Counted from the first letter of the stretch, positions 6,373-15,720 are shown. The stretch is 23,350 nucleotides of DNA from Negativicoccus succinicivorans (GCF_018373335.1 NZ_JAHAHH010000009.1:1-23350), one strand, 5' to 3'. The notes: generated from the sequence alone by a model not told the origin. Translations and numbers: made by a program.

Positions 6373-7797
6373 TTACGCGAGCGGCAATGTCGCTTTCTCG
6401 GCGCGCTCCGCCTGGATTTTTTCGTACACGGCGAGTAATTTGGCGGCGCCTTCGAGTTGCCTCGCCACGCGCGCCGGTGCCGTGCCGCCGTGCGTATCGC
6501 GCGCGGCAATGCACGCTTCGATCGAAATCGCGTCCAAAATATCCTCATCGAACGCCGGACTCCATGTTTTGAATTCCGAAAGCGTCAGATCCGTCAATAC
6601 TTTATTGTTTTTAATGCAATAATGCACCGCTTTGCCCACGATCGCGTGCGCTTCGCGGAAGGGCACGCCGCGTTTGGCAAGGTAATCCGCCATGTCGGTC
6701 GCGTTGGAAAAATCGTCGTCCAGCACGGCGCGCATCCGTTCCCGATTGACTTTCATGGAACGCAGCATATCGGCGTAAACCCGCAGCGCGAAACCGAGGG
6801 TCGCGACCGTGTCAAACACGCCTTCCTTATCTTCCTGTAAGTCTTTATTGTACGCGAGCGGCAAGCCTTTCATGACCGTCGCCAGCGCAATGAAATGACC
6901 GTAAACACGGCCGGTTTTACCGCGCACGAGTTCACTCACGTCCGGATTTTTCTTTTGCGGCATGATGGACGAGCCGGTGGTAAACGCGTCGGAAAGCTCG
7001 ATAAAACGATACTCGGACGACGCCCACAAGATAATTTCTTCCGAAAGGCGCGACAAATGCATCATGGCAATCGAGGCCATGGCGAGATATTCGAGCAAAT
7101 AGTCGCGATCGCTGACCGCGTCCATGCTGTTGGCGTAGAGCGCTTTGAAACCGAGCGCGTCGCGGACCATTTCCGGCTGCGTCGGATACGTCGTGCCCGC
7201 GAGCGCGCCCGCGCCGAGCGGCATGATATCCGCGCTCTGCCAGCAACCTTCGAGCCGACGGAAATCGCGCGCCAGCATATGGAAGTACGCCATGAGATGT
7301 TGCGCGAGTAAAATGGGTTGCGCCCTTTGCAAATGCGTGTACCCCGGCAAGATGACGTCTTGGTATTCTGTCGCCACTTCTTTGAGCGTCTTCAGGAGCG
7401 CCAGCAGCGCCTCACCCGTCTCCGCAATCGCGCGCCGCATGTACAAATGCATATCGAGCGCGACCTGATCGTTACGGCTGCGCGCGGTGTGCAAGCGTTT
7501 GCCCGCGTCGCCGATCGCCTCCGTCAGCGCGCTTTCGATATTCATGTGAATATCTTCCAGACCGATCGAAAAAGTGAATTCGCCGTTTTCAATCGATTTT
7601 AAAATTTTCAGCAAGCCGTCTTTGATTTGCGCCGCGTCGTCTTCACTGATGATCCCGTTCGCGGCCAGCATTTGCGCATGCGCGATCGAGCCTGCGATAT
7701 CTTCGCGGTACAATTTTTTATCAAATGGAATCGAAGCGGTAAACGCCTCTACCTCCGGTGCCGTTTCTTCCTGAAAACGGCCGCCCCACAGTTTCAT
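6373..7797 (-). CDS. argH: argininosuccinate lyase
   Basis: Last enzyme of arginine biosynthesis: splits argininosuccinate into arginine and fumarate in the cytoplasm. The 474-residue length is normal. The fumarase/aspartase superfamily signature GSSIMPQKKNPD is at residues 275-286, in the flexible loop that carries the catalytic serine. The other active-site regions are TARSRNDQ (104-111) and PGYTHLQRAQP (151-161, with the conserved His155). The N-terminus MKLWGGRF is typical of ArgH. The start codon overlaps the argG stop by an ATGA, so translation is coupled. Transcription ends at the shared hairpin at 6340-6370. Confidence 0.98.
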   Translation of the reverse strand: MKLWGGRFQEETAPEVEAFTASIPFDKKLYREDIAGSIAHAQMLAANGIISEDDAAQIKDGLLKILKSIENGEFTFSIGLEDIHMNIESALTEAIGDAGKRLHTARSRNDQVALDMHLYMRRAIAETGEALLALLKTLKEVATEYQDVILPGYTHLQRAQPILLAQHLMAYFHMLARDFRRLEGCWQSADIMPLGAGALAGTTYPTQPEMVRDALGFKALYANSMDAVSDRDYLLEYLAMASIAMMHLSRLSEEIILWASSEYRFIELSDAFTTGSSIMPQKKNPDVSELVRGKTGRVYGHFIALATVMKGLPLAYNKDLQEDKEGVFDTVATLGFALRVYADMLRSMKVNRERMRAVLDDDFSNATDMADYLAKRGVPFREAHAIVGKAVHYCIKNNKVLTDLTLSEFKTWSPAFDEDILDAISIEACIAARDTHGGTAPARVARQLEGAAKLLAVYEKIQAERAEKATLPLA

Positions 7798-9032
7798 TTT
7801 TGCTCCTTTTGCTGCATCAACGCGCGGATTTTGAGCGGCAAACCGAACAGGTTGATGAAGCCTTCCGCGTCCGCCTGATTGTACACTTCGTCCGCGCCGA
7901 ACGTGACGAATTCTTCATTGTAGAGGGAGTACGGCGATTTCGCGCCGTTGCTCATGATATTGCCCTTGTACAATTTCAAGCCGACTTCGCCCGTCACGGT
8001 TTTCTGCGTTTCCGTCACGAATGCCTGCAACGCTTCGCGCAGCGGCGAATACCACATGCCGTCGTACACGAGTTCCGCATAGCGCACATTCGCCTGTTCT
8101 TTGAAATGATACGTCGCGCGATCAAGACAGAGATATTCCAACTCGCGATGCGCGTAGAATAAAATCGCGCCGCCCGGATTTTCATACACGCCGCGCGACT
8201 TCATGCCGACGAGACGATTTTCGACGATATCCGCGATGCCGATACCGTTGGCCGCGCCGATTTTATTTAACTCCGTGATCATTTCGACGGCCGAGAGTTC
8301 TTTGCCGTTCAGCGTTTTCGGCACGCCTTCCACAAAGCCCAGCGTGATTTCCGTCACTTCATCGGGCGCTTTGGTCGGGTCGCAAGTCACCATGTACATA
8401 TCATCATGCGGCGCGTTCGCCGGATTTTCCAAGTCGGCGCCTTCATGCGATAAATGCCAAATGTTCCAGTCCATGCTGTACGGGTACGGCTGTTTCGGTT
8501 TCGCCGGATCGTCGCTCGCGTACATGTTGATCGGCACCTGATGTTGCTCCGCATAAACGATCGCGTCTTCCCGCGACTTGATATCCCACAAACGCCACGG
8601 CGCGATAATGGTGAGATTCGGCGCGAGCGCTTTCACCGTCAGTTCGAACCGCACCTGGTCGTTGCCTTTGCCCGTCGCGCCGTGCGCCACCGCGTCGGCG
8701 CCTTCCTGTTTGGCGATATCGACCAGCGCTTTAGCGATAATCGGCCGCGCGAAGGAAGTGCCGAGCAGGTATTTGCCTTCGTACACCGCTCCCGCCTGCA
8801 GCACTTTCCATACATATTCTTCCAAAAATTCCTGACGCAAGTCCAAAACAAACGCTTTCGACGCGCCGCTTTTCAGCGCCTTTTCTTCAATGGCATCAAA
8901 ATTTTCCGGCTGGCCGAGATTGGCGCAGACCGCGATCACTTCGCATTGGTAATTTTCTTTCAACCAGGGAATAATCACTGATGTATCCAGCCCGCCCGAA
9001 TAGGCAAGCACTACTTTTTTCACGTCTGACAT
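7794..9032 (-). CDS. argG: argininosuccinate synthase
   Basis: Joins citrulline and aspartate with ATP to make argininosuccinate, the step before ArgH. The 412-residue protein starts with MSDVKKVVLAYSGGLDTS; SGGLDTS (residues 12-18) is the ATP pyrophosphatase P-loop. Further family stretches include HGATGKGNDQVRFE and the late YCLDRATYHFK region. ATG 9032 has an AAGGAGG ribosome site 7 bases upstream; a longer reading from 9065 would place that site inside the gene and was rejected. A consensus promoter lies upstream, and argH follows with a 4-base overlap. No convincing ArgR operator was seen. Confidence 0.98.
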   Translation of the reverse strand: MSDVKKVVLAYSGGLDTSVIIPWLKENYQCEVIAVCANLGQPENFDAIEEKALKSGASKAFVLDLRQEFLEEYVWKVLQAGAVYEGKYLLGTSFARPIIAKALVDIAKQEGADAVAHGATGKGNDQVRFELTVKALAPNLTIIAPWRLWDIKSREDAIVYAEQHQVPINMYASDDPAKPKQPYPYSMDWNIWHLSHEGADLENPANAPHDDMYMVTCDPTKAPDEVTEITLGFVEGVPKTLNGKELSAVEMITELNKIGAANGIGIADIVENRLVGMKSRGVYENPGGAILFYAHRELEYLCLDRATYHFKEQANVRYAELVYDGMWYSPLREALQAFVTETQKTVTGEVGLKLYKGNIMSNGAKSPYSLYNEEFVTFGADEVYNQADAEGFINLFGLPLKIRALMQQKEQK

Positions 9033-9081
9033 AGAACTTCCTCCTTTGGTTTGCGGTAAGAGCATTGGAAATATTGTTATA

Positions 9082-9110
9082 ATTATACGTCATTACGAAT
9101 AATATCTCAA
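9082..9110 (-). promoter_or_regulatory. promoter of argGH
   Basis: On the minus strand TTGAGA (9105-9110), 17 bp, and TATAAT (9082-9087). The predicted leader to the argG start is only about 40-45 bases, leaving little room for an attenuator. Confidence 0.8.
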
Positions 9111-9149
9111 CCCTTTTATATTTATATGTATGCGTATTTTTATTTATTG

Positions 9150-9155
9150 TATAAT
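9150..9155 (+). promoter_or_regulatory. probable -10 element of the glycosyltransferase gene
   Basis: A perfect TATAAT sits 24 bases upstream of the start codon in a very AT-rich stretch. The hexamer 17 bp further upstream (TGTATG) is a poor -35, so only the -10 is called. Confidence 0.4.
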
Positions 9156-9179
9156 AACGATAATAGAAAAGGAGATTTT

Positions 9180-9959
9180 ATGCGCTTTATATTAGTGATT
9201 GCACTTATGCTGGGCGGTTGGTGGTGGTGGTCGGCTCCGCCTGACGATCCCGCGGCGGCGTTCGGCACGCTCAAAGAGGGCGTGACGTCGACCGCCGACT
9301 CGGTGCAGAAGGCCGACCCGATCTCGTTCGGGCAACAGATGTACGATCCGCACGCCGCCGTCGAGAGTATGATCGACCGCTCGACTTTCGTGCCCGCTGC
9401 GGAAATTCCGACGACGTTGAAGCAGGCGATTATCGCGACGGAAGATAAACGCTTTTACACTCATGGCGCCATTGATTTGATCGGCGTCGCGCGAGCGCTC
9501 GTCGCCAATTATCAGGCGGGTGAGACGACGCAGGGCGGCAGTACGATTTCACAACAAACCGTGAAAAACTTATTTCTCTCGCATGATCGCACGTGGTTGC
9601 GCAAGACGCAGGAGCTGTTGCTCGCAAGCCGTCTGGAACGCGTGTACAGTAAGGAAGAAATTTTAGAGTTGTATTTAAATACCATTTACTACGGCGCCGG
9701 CGCGTACGGTTTGCAGGCGGCCGCGCTGACCTATTTCCATTGTGACGCTCGCGATCTTACGCCGGCGCAATGCACCGTTTTGGCCGGTTTGCCGCAAGCG
9801 CCGAGCGCCTATAATCCGCTGGCCCATTTTGAAAACGCGAAAGCCCGCCAGCGCCAAGTGCTTGACGCGATGACCGAACAGGGCATATTGAGCCCCGCGG
9901 AAGCGAAACTTTTGTACGCGGCGGATTTGCATCTCGCCGATGCGACGAGTGAGGAGTAA
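9180..9959 (+). CDS. monofunctional peptidoglycan glycosyltransferase (GT51)
   Basis: Polymerises lipid II into glycan strands at the outer face of the cytoplasmic membrane. ATG 9180 follows AAAAGGAG. The 259-residue protein has a short N-terminal membrane anchor ending in four tryptophans (residues 14-17), then about 50 linker residues and one GT51 domain. Family motifs appear in order: ATEDKRFYTHGAID with catalytic Glu88 (86-99), QGGSTISQQTVKNL (118-131), RKTQELLLASRLE with Glu145 (141-153), and KEEILELYLNTIYYG (158-172). There is no transpeptidase domain. This is the size of a MtgA-like enzyme, but the anchor and linker differ, so a gene symbol is withheld. It is divergent from argG and ends at a shared terminator. 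Confidence 0.93.
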   Translation: MRFILVIALMLGGWWWWSAPPDDPAAAFGTLKEGVTSTADSVQKADPISFGQQMYDPHAAVESMIDRSTFVPAAEIPTTLKQAIIATEDKRFYTHGAIDLIGVARALVANYQAGETTQGGSTISQQTVKNLFLSHDRTWLRKTQELLLASRLERVYSKEEILELYLNTIYYGAGAYGLQAAALTYFHCDARDLTPAQCTVLAGLPQAPSAYNPLAHFENAKARQRQVLDAMTEQGILSPAEAKLLYAADLHLADATSEE

Positions 9960-10003
9960 AGAGTCGCGCGCATTTTTTTACGTCGGATGATCACAAAAGA
10001 TAC

Positions 10004-10035
10004 AAAAAAAGCGAAGACAATGTCTTCGCTTTTTT
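10004..10035. terminator. bidirectional terminator between GT51 gene and yhaN-like gene
   Basis: GCGAAGAC (10011-10018) and GTCTTCGC (10022-10029) form a perfect stem. Seven A precede it and six T follow it. It lies between two convergent stop codons. Confidence 0.92.
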
Positions 10036-10038
10036 ATT

Positions 10039-13020
10039 TTATTCCGCGCTGATCGTGCCGGAACGCAAACGATAGTAATGACCGTGATTGTCCGCATCCA
10101 CTTCTTTGGCCAATTCCGCGGTGCGTTGGTGGCAGGTGAACAGTAACACCTGTCGCGTCCGCGCGAATGCCAGCAGAAAACGTAATGTTTCCCGCTGCCG
10201 CGTTTCGTCAAAGCGCACGAAAATATCATCTAAAATAATCGGCATCGGTTCCGTTTTTTCGCCGAACGCGAGCGCCAGCGCCAAACGCAACGCGAGATAC
10301 ACCTGGTCACCGGTACCACTGGACCAAATCGCGGCTTCTTTCGTGCTGTGCGTGCTGTCGATGGTCTGTACGACGCCTTCGGCGGTCAACGCGAGCGTGT
10401 AACGGCCGCTCGTCATCTGCGAGAGGTACTGTCCGGCGCGCGCGATCACATTCGGTTTGCCGTCCGCTTCATAGGCGCGACGCGCTTCATCAAGCAGGTA
10501 TTCGCTCACGACGAGCGCGAGGTAATCGTCCACGGCCGCCTGCAGTTGCGTTTCCACTTGGGCGCGGCGCTCCAGCGCTTTGGTGAGGCGATCGTCTTTG
10601 ATCAAACGCGCCAATTCGCTTTGCAGCGCGCCTTCGCGTTGGCGCAGTTGCGTGAGCTCGGTTTTGCGCTGACTGAGCGAGCGTTCGTACTGATCGCGCC
10701 GATCCAGCCACGTTTCATACGCGCCGGTTTCCAGCTGCAGCCAGAGGCGGTTAAATTCCGCTTCACTGCCCGCGTACAGTCGCAGATTTTGCCGTACGCG
10801 CTCGTAATCTTTGCGCAGCTGGTCGCATTCTTCATACGCGCTCACTTTATCGACGAACTCCGCGGCGTCTTTGGCGTTCACCAACGCGAGCAACGCGTTC
10901 ATTTCGTTCTCGCACAATGTCCAACGCTCATCGAGCAACGCTTTTTCTTTAGATAATTCTTCATGGCGCCGATTTTTTTCCTGCAAACTTTGCCATTGCA
11001 GCATCTGTTCCTGATACCGATCCGCCAATTCGATGATCGTTTCCGGCGTCGCCGGCGCGGTTTCGCCGATGCGTTGCAAAAGCGATGCCGTTCGCTCGGT
11101 GTAGGAGGTCAATTGCCGATCAATCCGCTCCAACTGCACGCGCAAAATTTCGCCTTCGCCTTTGGCCGTGAAAAGTTCCTGCCATTGCGCCTGACGCAAA
11201 TCGAGTTCCGCCGCCTCGGTCGGTGGCAAATGTTCAGCGGCCAGCCACTTCGTCCACTCACTTTCGGAAATTTCGCGATCGGCGCGCAATTTCGCGCCGC
11301 GCGCCGCCCATTTTTCGTGTTCTAAGCGTTGCCTGCGTTCGCTTTCCGCCTGCCATGAGATTGCCTGCAGCTGCGTTTGGTAGCGGTAAAAATCGCGGCG
11401 GGCCGTTTCGAGTTCCTGCCGGAAATGTTCGAGTTCGCTTTCCGTTTCCGGCACGGCAAGCTCCAAGCGTTGCGCTAATTCCGTCTGCCGCCCCTGCAGT
11501 TCCGCCAGTCGCGCGTTCAGTTTGGCCAGACGATATTCATTTTGATGGCTCTTGCGATAGTTCCAATAAAAGCACAGCAGGGAAAGCGCCAACGCGCCGC
11601 CGACAATGTACAATGCCTCCATGCCGAGACCGCCGGTGAAGTAAAGATAAAACGCCGCGAGCGCGCCCAGGACGAGTAAAAAGCCCAGCCAGAAAAACGC
11701 GGAGTACCGTTTGACCGGCAATGTTTCCAACCACTCGATCTCATCGGTTAAGTGCTTCTTTTCACGCGCGAGCAGCAGCATTTCCTGCCCTTCCTGCTCC
11801 CACTTTTGGAATTCGCCTTCATCGGTCAGGCGCGGTACGTCGTCCGTTTTAATTTCCTGCGCGGCTTCGATCACCGGCTCATCATTTTCCCAGTAATGCA
11901 GTTCGTTATCACGTCGCAGCAGCTGCGCCGCAAGCTCCCGCCCTTTCGTCCAGTCAACGGTGCTGAGTTTCGCAGTCTCCGCCATCGGCCACGCGGTCAT
12001 GGTTTCCGTACGCGCCGCGAATTCCTGCTGCCAAACGGCCAGCGCCTCGTTTTTCGCGATCTCTTCATTTCGCAGTTCGCGCCAACGTTCGCTTTCCCGA
12101 TAGAGCGCGGCGATTTCATCGCGCTCCGGTTCGAGCGTCACTATATCCTGCCGCGCGGTCGGCGCAATCGCCGCGAGTTTTTGTTGTACCGCTTCGCGCT
12201 GCTCGTTGACATCCGCCATACGCTGCACCAATTTATTCCAGCGCTCTTTGCCGTCGGCGGGAAAATGCTCGATCGTGCTGCACAAATCGAGACGCCGTTT
12301 CGTTTCGATACCTTCCCGATAGTATTCCCACGCGCCGATCTGCTTATCCATCGTGCGATCGCGCACATCGAGCGCGGCAATGGCTTCTTCCGCCGCTTTG
12401 ATTTGCGCGTCGACTTCGTTTTGTTCGCGACGAATGGCGGCGAATTCTTCCTCTTCCCCCGCCAGCGCCGCGACATCATTTTGCGCCTTTTGCCAATCAT
12501 TTAGCAATTGATTGATGACGCGTTTGCCCTGCGGCGACGCCACCAGCAATTCTTCCCGCGCGTTCGCCACGTCCTGCTGGGTGCGCGCCAACTGCTCGCC
12601 GCCCTGCATACTCAAAAAGCCCGCGCGGACATCATCCTGAGCGAGAATTGCCGCGCCCTGCAGATCTTCCAGCCCGATCGCGAAAACCTGCTCATACGTC
12701 TTGCGGTCCAAACCGTTCCACCATAAATCCGCCGGTTCGCCGACAATCGTTTCCAGACGATCGTCCGTGACTTTCGTTTCCCCTTCATCGCGATGAATAC
12801 GATACACCCGACCATTCGCCAGTTCGACCGCCAAATTGCCTTTGCGACCGCGCCGTTTGCCGCGTCGGTAACCGAACAACATGTCGCGTACAAATTGCAG
12901 CAGCGTCGTTTTGCCGCTTTCATTTTCGCCGCAGATAACGGTCAGTCCGGCGGCCGGCGGCTGCCAGGAAACATTTTGATAAATGCCGTAACGTTGCAGT
13001 TGTAAATCAGTCAGCTTCAT
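10039..13020 (-). CDS. YhaN-like AAA/SMC-type ATPase with central transmembrane hairpin
   Basis: A 993-residue partner of the YhaO-like phosphoesterase, related to SbcC/Rad50 ATPases of DNA-end processing. The N-terminus MKLTDLQLQRYGIYQNV leads to Walker A GENESGKTT (residues 31-39) and the FGYRRGKRRGRKG stretch typical of YhaN. Long coiled coils flank two hydrophobic helices near residues 436-485, where SbcC would carry its zinc hook. The C-terminal half of the ATPase has the signature-like SSGTGDQVYLALRLALA (around 897-915) and Walker B PMPIILDDIF (around 925-935). The membrane hairpin suggests anchoring to the membrane with the ATPase heads inside the cell. Its first codons overlap the yhaO-like gene by 14 bases. 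The B. subtilis pair YhaO/YhaN is the closest remembered model; the exact activity is not established here. Confidence 0.88.
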   Translation of the reverse strand: MKLTDLQLQRYGIYQNVSWQPPAAGLTVICGENESGKTTLLQFVRDMLFGYRRGKRRGRKGNLAVELANGRVYRIHRDEGETKVTDDRLETIVGEPADLWWNGLDRKTYEQVFAIGLEDLQGAAILAQDDVRAGFLSMQGGEQLARTQQDVANAREELLVASPQGKRVINQLLNDWQKAQNDVAALAGEEEEFAAIRREQNEVDAQIKAAEEAIAALDVRDRTMDKQIGAWEYYREGIETKRRLDLCSTIEHFPADGKERWNKLVQRMADVNEQREAVQQKLAAIAPTARQDIVTLEPERDEIAALYRESERWRELRNEEIAKNEALAVWQQEFAARTETMTAWPMAETAKLSTVDWTKGRELAAQLLRRDNELHYWENDEPVIEAAQEIKTDDVPRLTDEGEFQKWEQEGQEMLLLAREKKHLTDEIEWLETLPVKRYSAFFWLGFLLVLGALAAFYLYFTGGLGMEALYIVGGALALSLLCFYWNYRKSHQNEYRLAKLNARLAELQGRQTELAQRLELAVPETESELEHFRQELETARRDFYRYQTQLQAISWQAESERRQRLEHEKWAARGAKLRADREISESEWTKWLAAEHLPPTEAAELDLRQAQWQELFTAKGEGEILRVQLERIDRQLTSYTERTASLLQRIGETAPATPETIIELADRYQEQMLQWQSLQEKNRRHEELSKEKALLDERWTLCENEMNALLALVNAKDAAEFVDKVSAYEECDQLRKDYERVRQNLRLYAGSEAEFNRLWLQLETGAYETWLDRRDQYERSLSQRKTELTQLRQREGALQSELARLIKDDRLTKALERRAQVETQLQAAVDDYLALVVSEYLLDEARRAYEADGKPNVIARAGQYLSQMTSGRYTLALTAEGVVQTIDSTHSTKEAAIWSSGTGDQVYLALRLALALAFGEKTEPMPIILDDIFVRFDETRQRETLRFLLAFARTRQVLLFTCHQRTAELAKEVDADNHGHYYRLRSGTISAE

Positions 13021-14287
13021 CGCCGTTATCCCCCAATATTCGTTGTGCCCCCGCTATTTCCGCGCGGCGGAGTGCCGTTTCCAAACGTTCGTTGCTGAGT
13101 TCTCCGAAGTAACGCGCGTAGCGTTCCCATTCCGGTCGCGCCGCGACGGCCTGCCGCAACGCGTAATGCCGCTCCTCCGGCGACATGGCGCGCAGTCGAT
13201 CTACCGCGCGCAGATAATCGCCCGTCGCATCCGGAATCTCCCGCCGCGCCTGCCAATCGACCGCCGCCGTCGTCTGATCGAAAAGAGCGCGACAATACAC
13301 GAAGATATGTTTCATTTCTTCTTCTTCATTTAAGCGTGCAAGAATGGACTGTCGCGCCGCCGGATCGGAGAATACCTGATGCAGCGCGCCGCGCCCGTTC
13401 ACGACCAAGGTCACGAGCAAGGGTTTGCCCACTTCCTGACGACGCTCCTGCCGTTTTGCCAACACCGCTTTGATGAACATCTCCACGTCCGTCAGATCCG
13501 TCACGGAAAACTCCCATGTTTCCGAGCGAATGGCATCAGTCGCGATAAATTCGAGCATCGTCGTGCCGTGACTGCCCACTTCGACAAGGTAGCAGCCGCG
13601 GGGACCGGTTTCCGCCGCCGTCAGACTTTGCGCGTTGCCGGGATAGACGACATACGGATCTTCCGAGAGCACCTCGCGCGTATGCACATGGCCGAGCGCC
13701 CAATAATCGATCCCGCTTTGACGAATCTCGTCCCAGCTGAGCGGCGCATACGGACCTTCCGACGCCGCTTTCGGTCCCTGCGTGTGCATGACGGCGATCG
13801 CGTACGGATCGGTTTCGCCGCGCGCATAATCCGGCGCCCAGCGACCGTCCGTGTGCATCGTCGCATAGCTTCGACCGTAAATCATCGCGGCGGTTTCATT
13901 TTCCACCACGAGCGGTAATCCTTCCACTTTGTCCGCGCTGAACACATGCGCGGTCGGCGGCAACGGCACCTGCGCCTGCCACGCGCTCACCGGATCGTGG
14001 TTGCCGTGCGCAATAAACGTGCTGATGCCCGCATTGGCCGCGCGAAACAGTTCGCGCGAAAATTCCAGCTGCGCCGGTAAACTGTGATCCGCCGAGTTAT
14101 ATACGTCGCCTGCGATCACAATCGCGGCGACGCGCTTTTCAATCGCCGTATCGACAATGTTGCGGAACGCTTGAAAAGTCGCTTCCCTCAATGTTTTTTC
14201 CCAATACCGTGACGGCGCTTCCCGGATAGCCAACGGCGTTCCTAAATGCAAGTCCGCACAGTGAATAAATCGAAATCGTTTCGCCAT
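13007..14287 (-). CDS. YhaO-like metallophosphoesterase (SbcD/Mre11 family)
   Basis: Predicted metal-dependent DNA nuclease subunit of 426 residues. The calcineurin-like phosphoesterase motifs appear in order: DLH (Asp12, His14), GDVYN (Asp61), GNHD (residues 95-98), His168 in AVMHTQG, and GHVH (199-202). The C-terminal 150 residues are a helical/capping region likely used to bind the YhaN-like ATPase. The start ATG lies one base after the stop of the MocR-type gene, with its AAGGAGG ribosome site inside that gene's last codons. The ATPase gene overlaps the 3' end. This tight packing shows a three-gene operon. Confidence 0.9.
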   Translation of the reverse strand: MAKRFRFIHCADLHLGTPLAIREAPSRYWEKTLREATFQAFRNIVDTAIEKRVAAIVIAGDVYNSADHSLPAQLEFSRELFRAANAGISTFIAHGNHDPVSAWQAQVPLPPTAHVFSADKVEGLPLVVENETAAMIYGRSYATMHTDGRWAPDYARGETDPYAIAVMHTQGPKAASEGPYAPLSWDEIRQSGIDYWALGHVHTREVLSEDPYVVYPGNAQSLTAAETGPRGCYLVEVGSHGTTMLEFIATDAIRSETWEFSVTDLTDVEMFIKAVLAKRQERRQEVGKPLLVTLVVNGRGALHQVFSDPAARQSILARLNEEEEMKHIFVYCRALFDQTTAAVDWQARREIPDATGDYLRAVDRLRAMSPEERHYALRQAVAARPEWERYARYFGELSNERLETALRRAEIAGAQRILGDNGDEAD

Positions 14288-14288
14288 C

Positions 14289-15665
14289 TCAGGCCTCCTT
14301 CAAAGTATCTTGATACACCGCGTATAATATTTTGCTGACCTCCGGTATATCGTCACGATCAATTTCACCGAAAGAAAGCAGTAACATGCGTTCGTTGTCC
14401 GGTTCATTATGCTGCGGCTTCACCCGTCGCAAATGCAACCCGCGCCGAGCGGCGGCGCGCACCAAGTCGGTGCGAGACGCGGCGGTTTTGACGTACACGG
14501 GCAAATAAATGCCCGCGGTCGGCGCGTCGATCCGTATCGCGTCACCGAACGTCTGCCGCAATGCGTTCGTCAGCAGCTCTCCTTTTTCCGCGTACAGTTT
14601 GCGCAAGCGGCGAATCTGCCGCGTGAAGTGACCGCGTTCAATGAAATCCGCCAGCGCCAGTTGCTCCGCCACCGACGCCGTCTGACGATACAACTCGCGG
14701 CGCGCCAGAAAACGTTGCAATAAATTCGGCGGTAAAATCATGTACGCCAAACGCAACGACGGCGGCAGCACTTTGGAAAGCGCCCCGATATAGACGACGC
14801 GCGTGCCGTCGCCCATCCCCTGCAACGAGGCCACCGGCGCGCCGTAATACGAAAGTTCACTGTCAAAATCGTCTTCGATGATCAGTCCGTCCGTGCGCTC
14901 GCTCCATGATAAAAGTTCGGCGCGGATCTGCGCGGGCATCACATCCGCCGCGCGATACGCCAGCGACGGCAACACGTAAAGAATACGCTTGCGGGCATTT
15001 TGCAACGGCGGTTGCAAAAGTTCCGCGTGTCCGCCGTACAACATGCGCACGGTGAATCCCGCATCGCTCATCGTATCCACGCCCAACGGAAATTCCGTTT
15101 CCGCAAACAAAACTTCCCCGTAATCCGTTTGCAAAAGGCTGGCTAAAATCCGCAATAATTGCTGCGTATTCGAACCGATGATGATGTCGTCGGCATGCGC
15201 GCGTGTATCTCGTGCCTGAGCGCCGTATTGCGCCAACGCTTCGCGCAGTTCCCGTTCGCCTTGAATATCGCCGTAACGCAACAGGCGTTTTTCATCGCGA
15301 AATATCCGCGAAAGCGAACGCCGCCACGCGGCGAATAAAAAGCCGTCACGATCCATGCCGCTTTGCGCCAAATCATAGCGATACGTGATTTCGGCCTTAG
15401 CGCGCGGCTGCGGCCGCGCAGGACGCTGTCGGATCGTCAGTTGCGGCATCACGGTAAAGCGCGCGCGATTTTTCGCCACGATATAGCCCTCACTCGCGAG
15501 CCTGCCGTACACGCGTTCAATGGTAAATTTGCTGACGCCGAGTTCCGCCGCCTGCGCGCGTACCGAACGTAACCGCATGCCGGCCGGCCAGACGCCGATT
15601 TCAATTTTTTCGCGCATCGCGCGGTATAGCCGCAAATGTAATGGCGGCTCTTTGGTAGCTGTCAT
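14289..15665 (-). CDS. MocR/GabR-type PLP-dependent transcriptional regulator
   Basis: A 458-residue fusion of a GntR-family winged helix-turn-helix (residues about 7-73) to an aminotransferase-like fold-type-I domain (about 95-450). PLP-site features are present: SNTQQLLRIL (165-174), EDDFDSELSY (264-273) and the Schiff-base lysine Lys298 in GALSKVLPPSLRLAY. Such proteins sense PLP or an amino compound and usually control a neighbouring gene. The start at ATG 15665 is chosen for its GGAGG site. Here the gene leads an operon with the YhaO/YhaN pair and diverges from bioB, so its target is not obvious. The neighbours do not include PLP or GABA genes. Confidence 0.92.
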   Translation of the reverse strand: MTATKEPPLHLRLYRAMREKIEIGVWPAGMRLRSVRAQAAELGVSKFTIERVYGRLASEGYIVAKNRARFTVMPQLTIRQRPARPQPRAKAEITYRYDLAQSGMDRDGFLFAAWRRSLSRIFRDEKRLLRYGDIQGERELREALAQYGAQARDTRAHADDIIIGSNTQQLLRILASLLQTDYGEVLFAETEFPLGVDTMSDAGFTVRMLYGGHAELLQPPLQNARKRILYVLPSLAYRAADVMPAQIRAELLSWSERTDGLIIEDDFDSELSYYGAPVASLQGMGDGTRVVYIGALSKVLPPSLRLAYMILPPNLLQRFLARRELYRQTASVAEQLALADFIERGHFTRQIRRLRKLYAEKGELLTNALRQTFGDAIRIDAPTAGIYLPVYVKTAASRTDLVRAAARRGLHLRRVKPQHNEPDNERMLLLSFGEIDRDDIPEVSKILYAVYQDTLKEA

Positions 15666-15687
15666 GCGTTCCTCCATTAATAACTTT

Positions 15688-15717
15688 ATTGTACGGCATG
15701 ACAGAGAGAGAACGCAA
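15688..15717 (-). promoter_or_regulatory. candidate promoter of the mocR-yhaO-yhaN operon
   Basis: On the minus strand TTGCGT (15712-15717), an 18-bp spacer and TACAAT (15688-15693). The -10 is good and the -35 is moderate. Confidence 0.5.
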
Positions 15718-15720
15718 ATC

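Noticed and set aside
9033..9120. Search for an ArgR operator upstream of argG
   Set aside because: The AT-rich spacer gives only loose partial matches to ARG-box patterns, none with good dyad symmetry.
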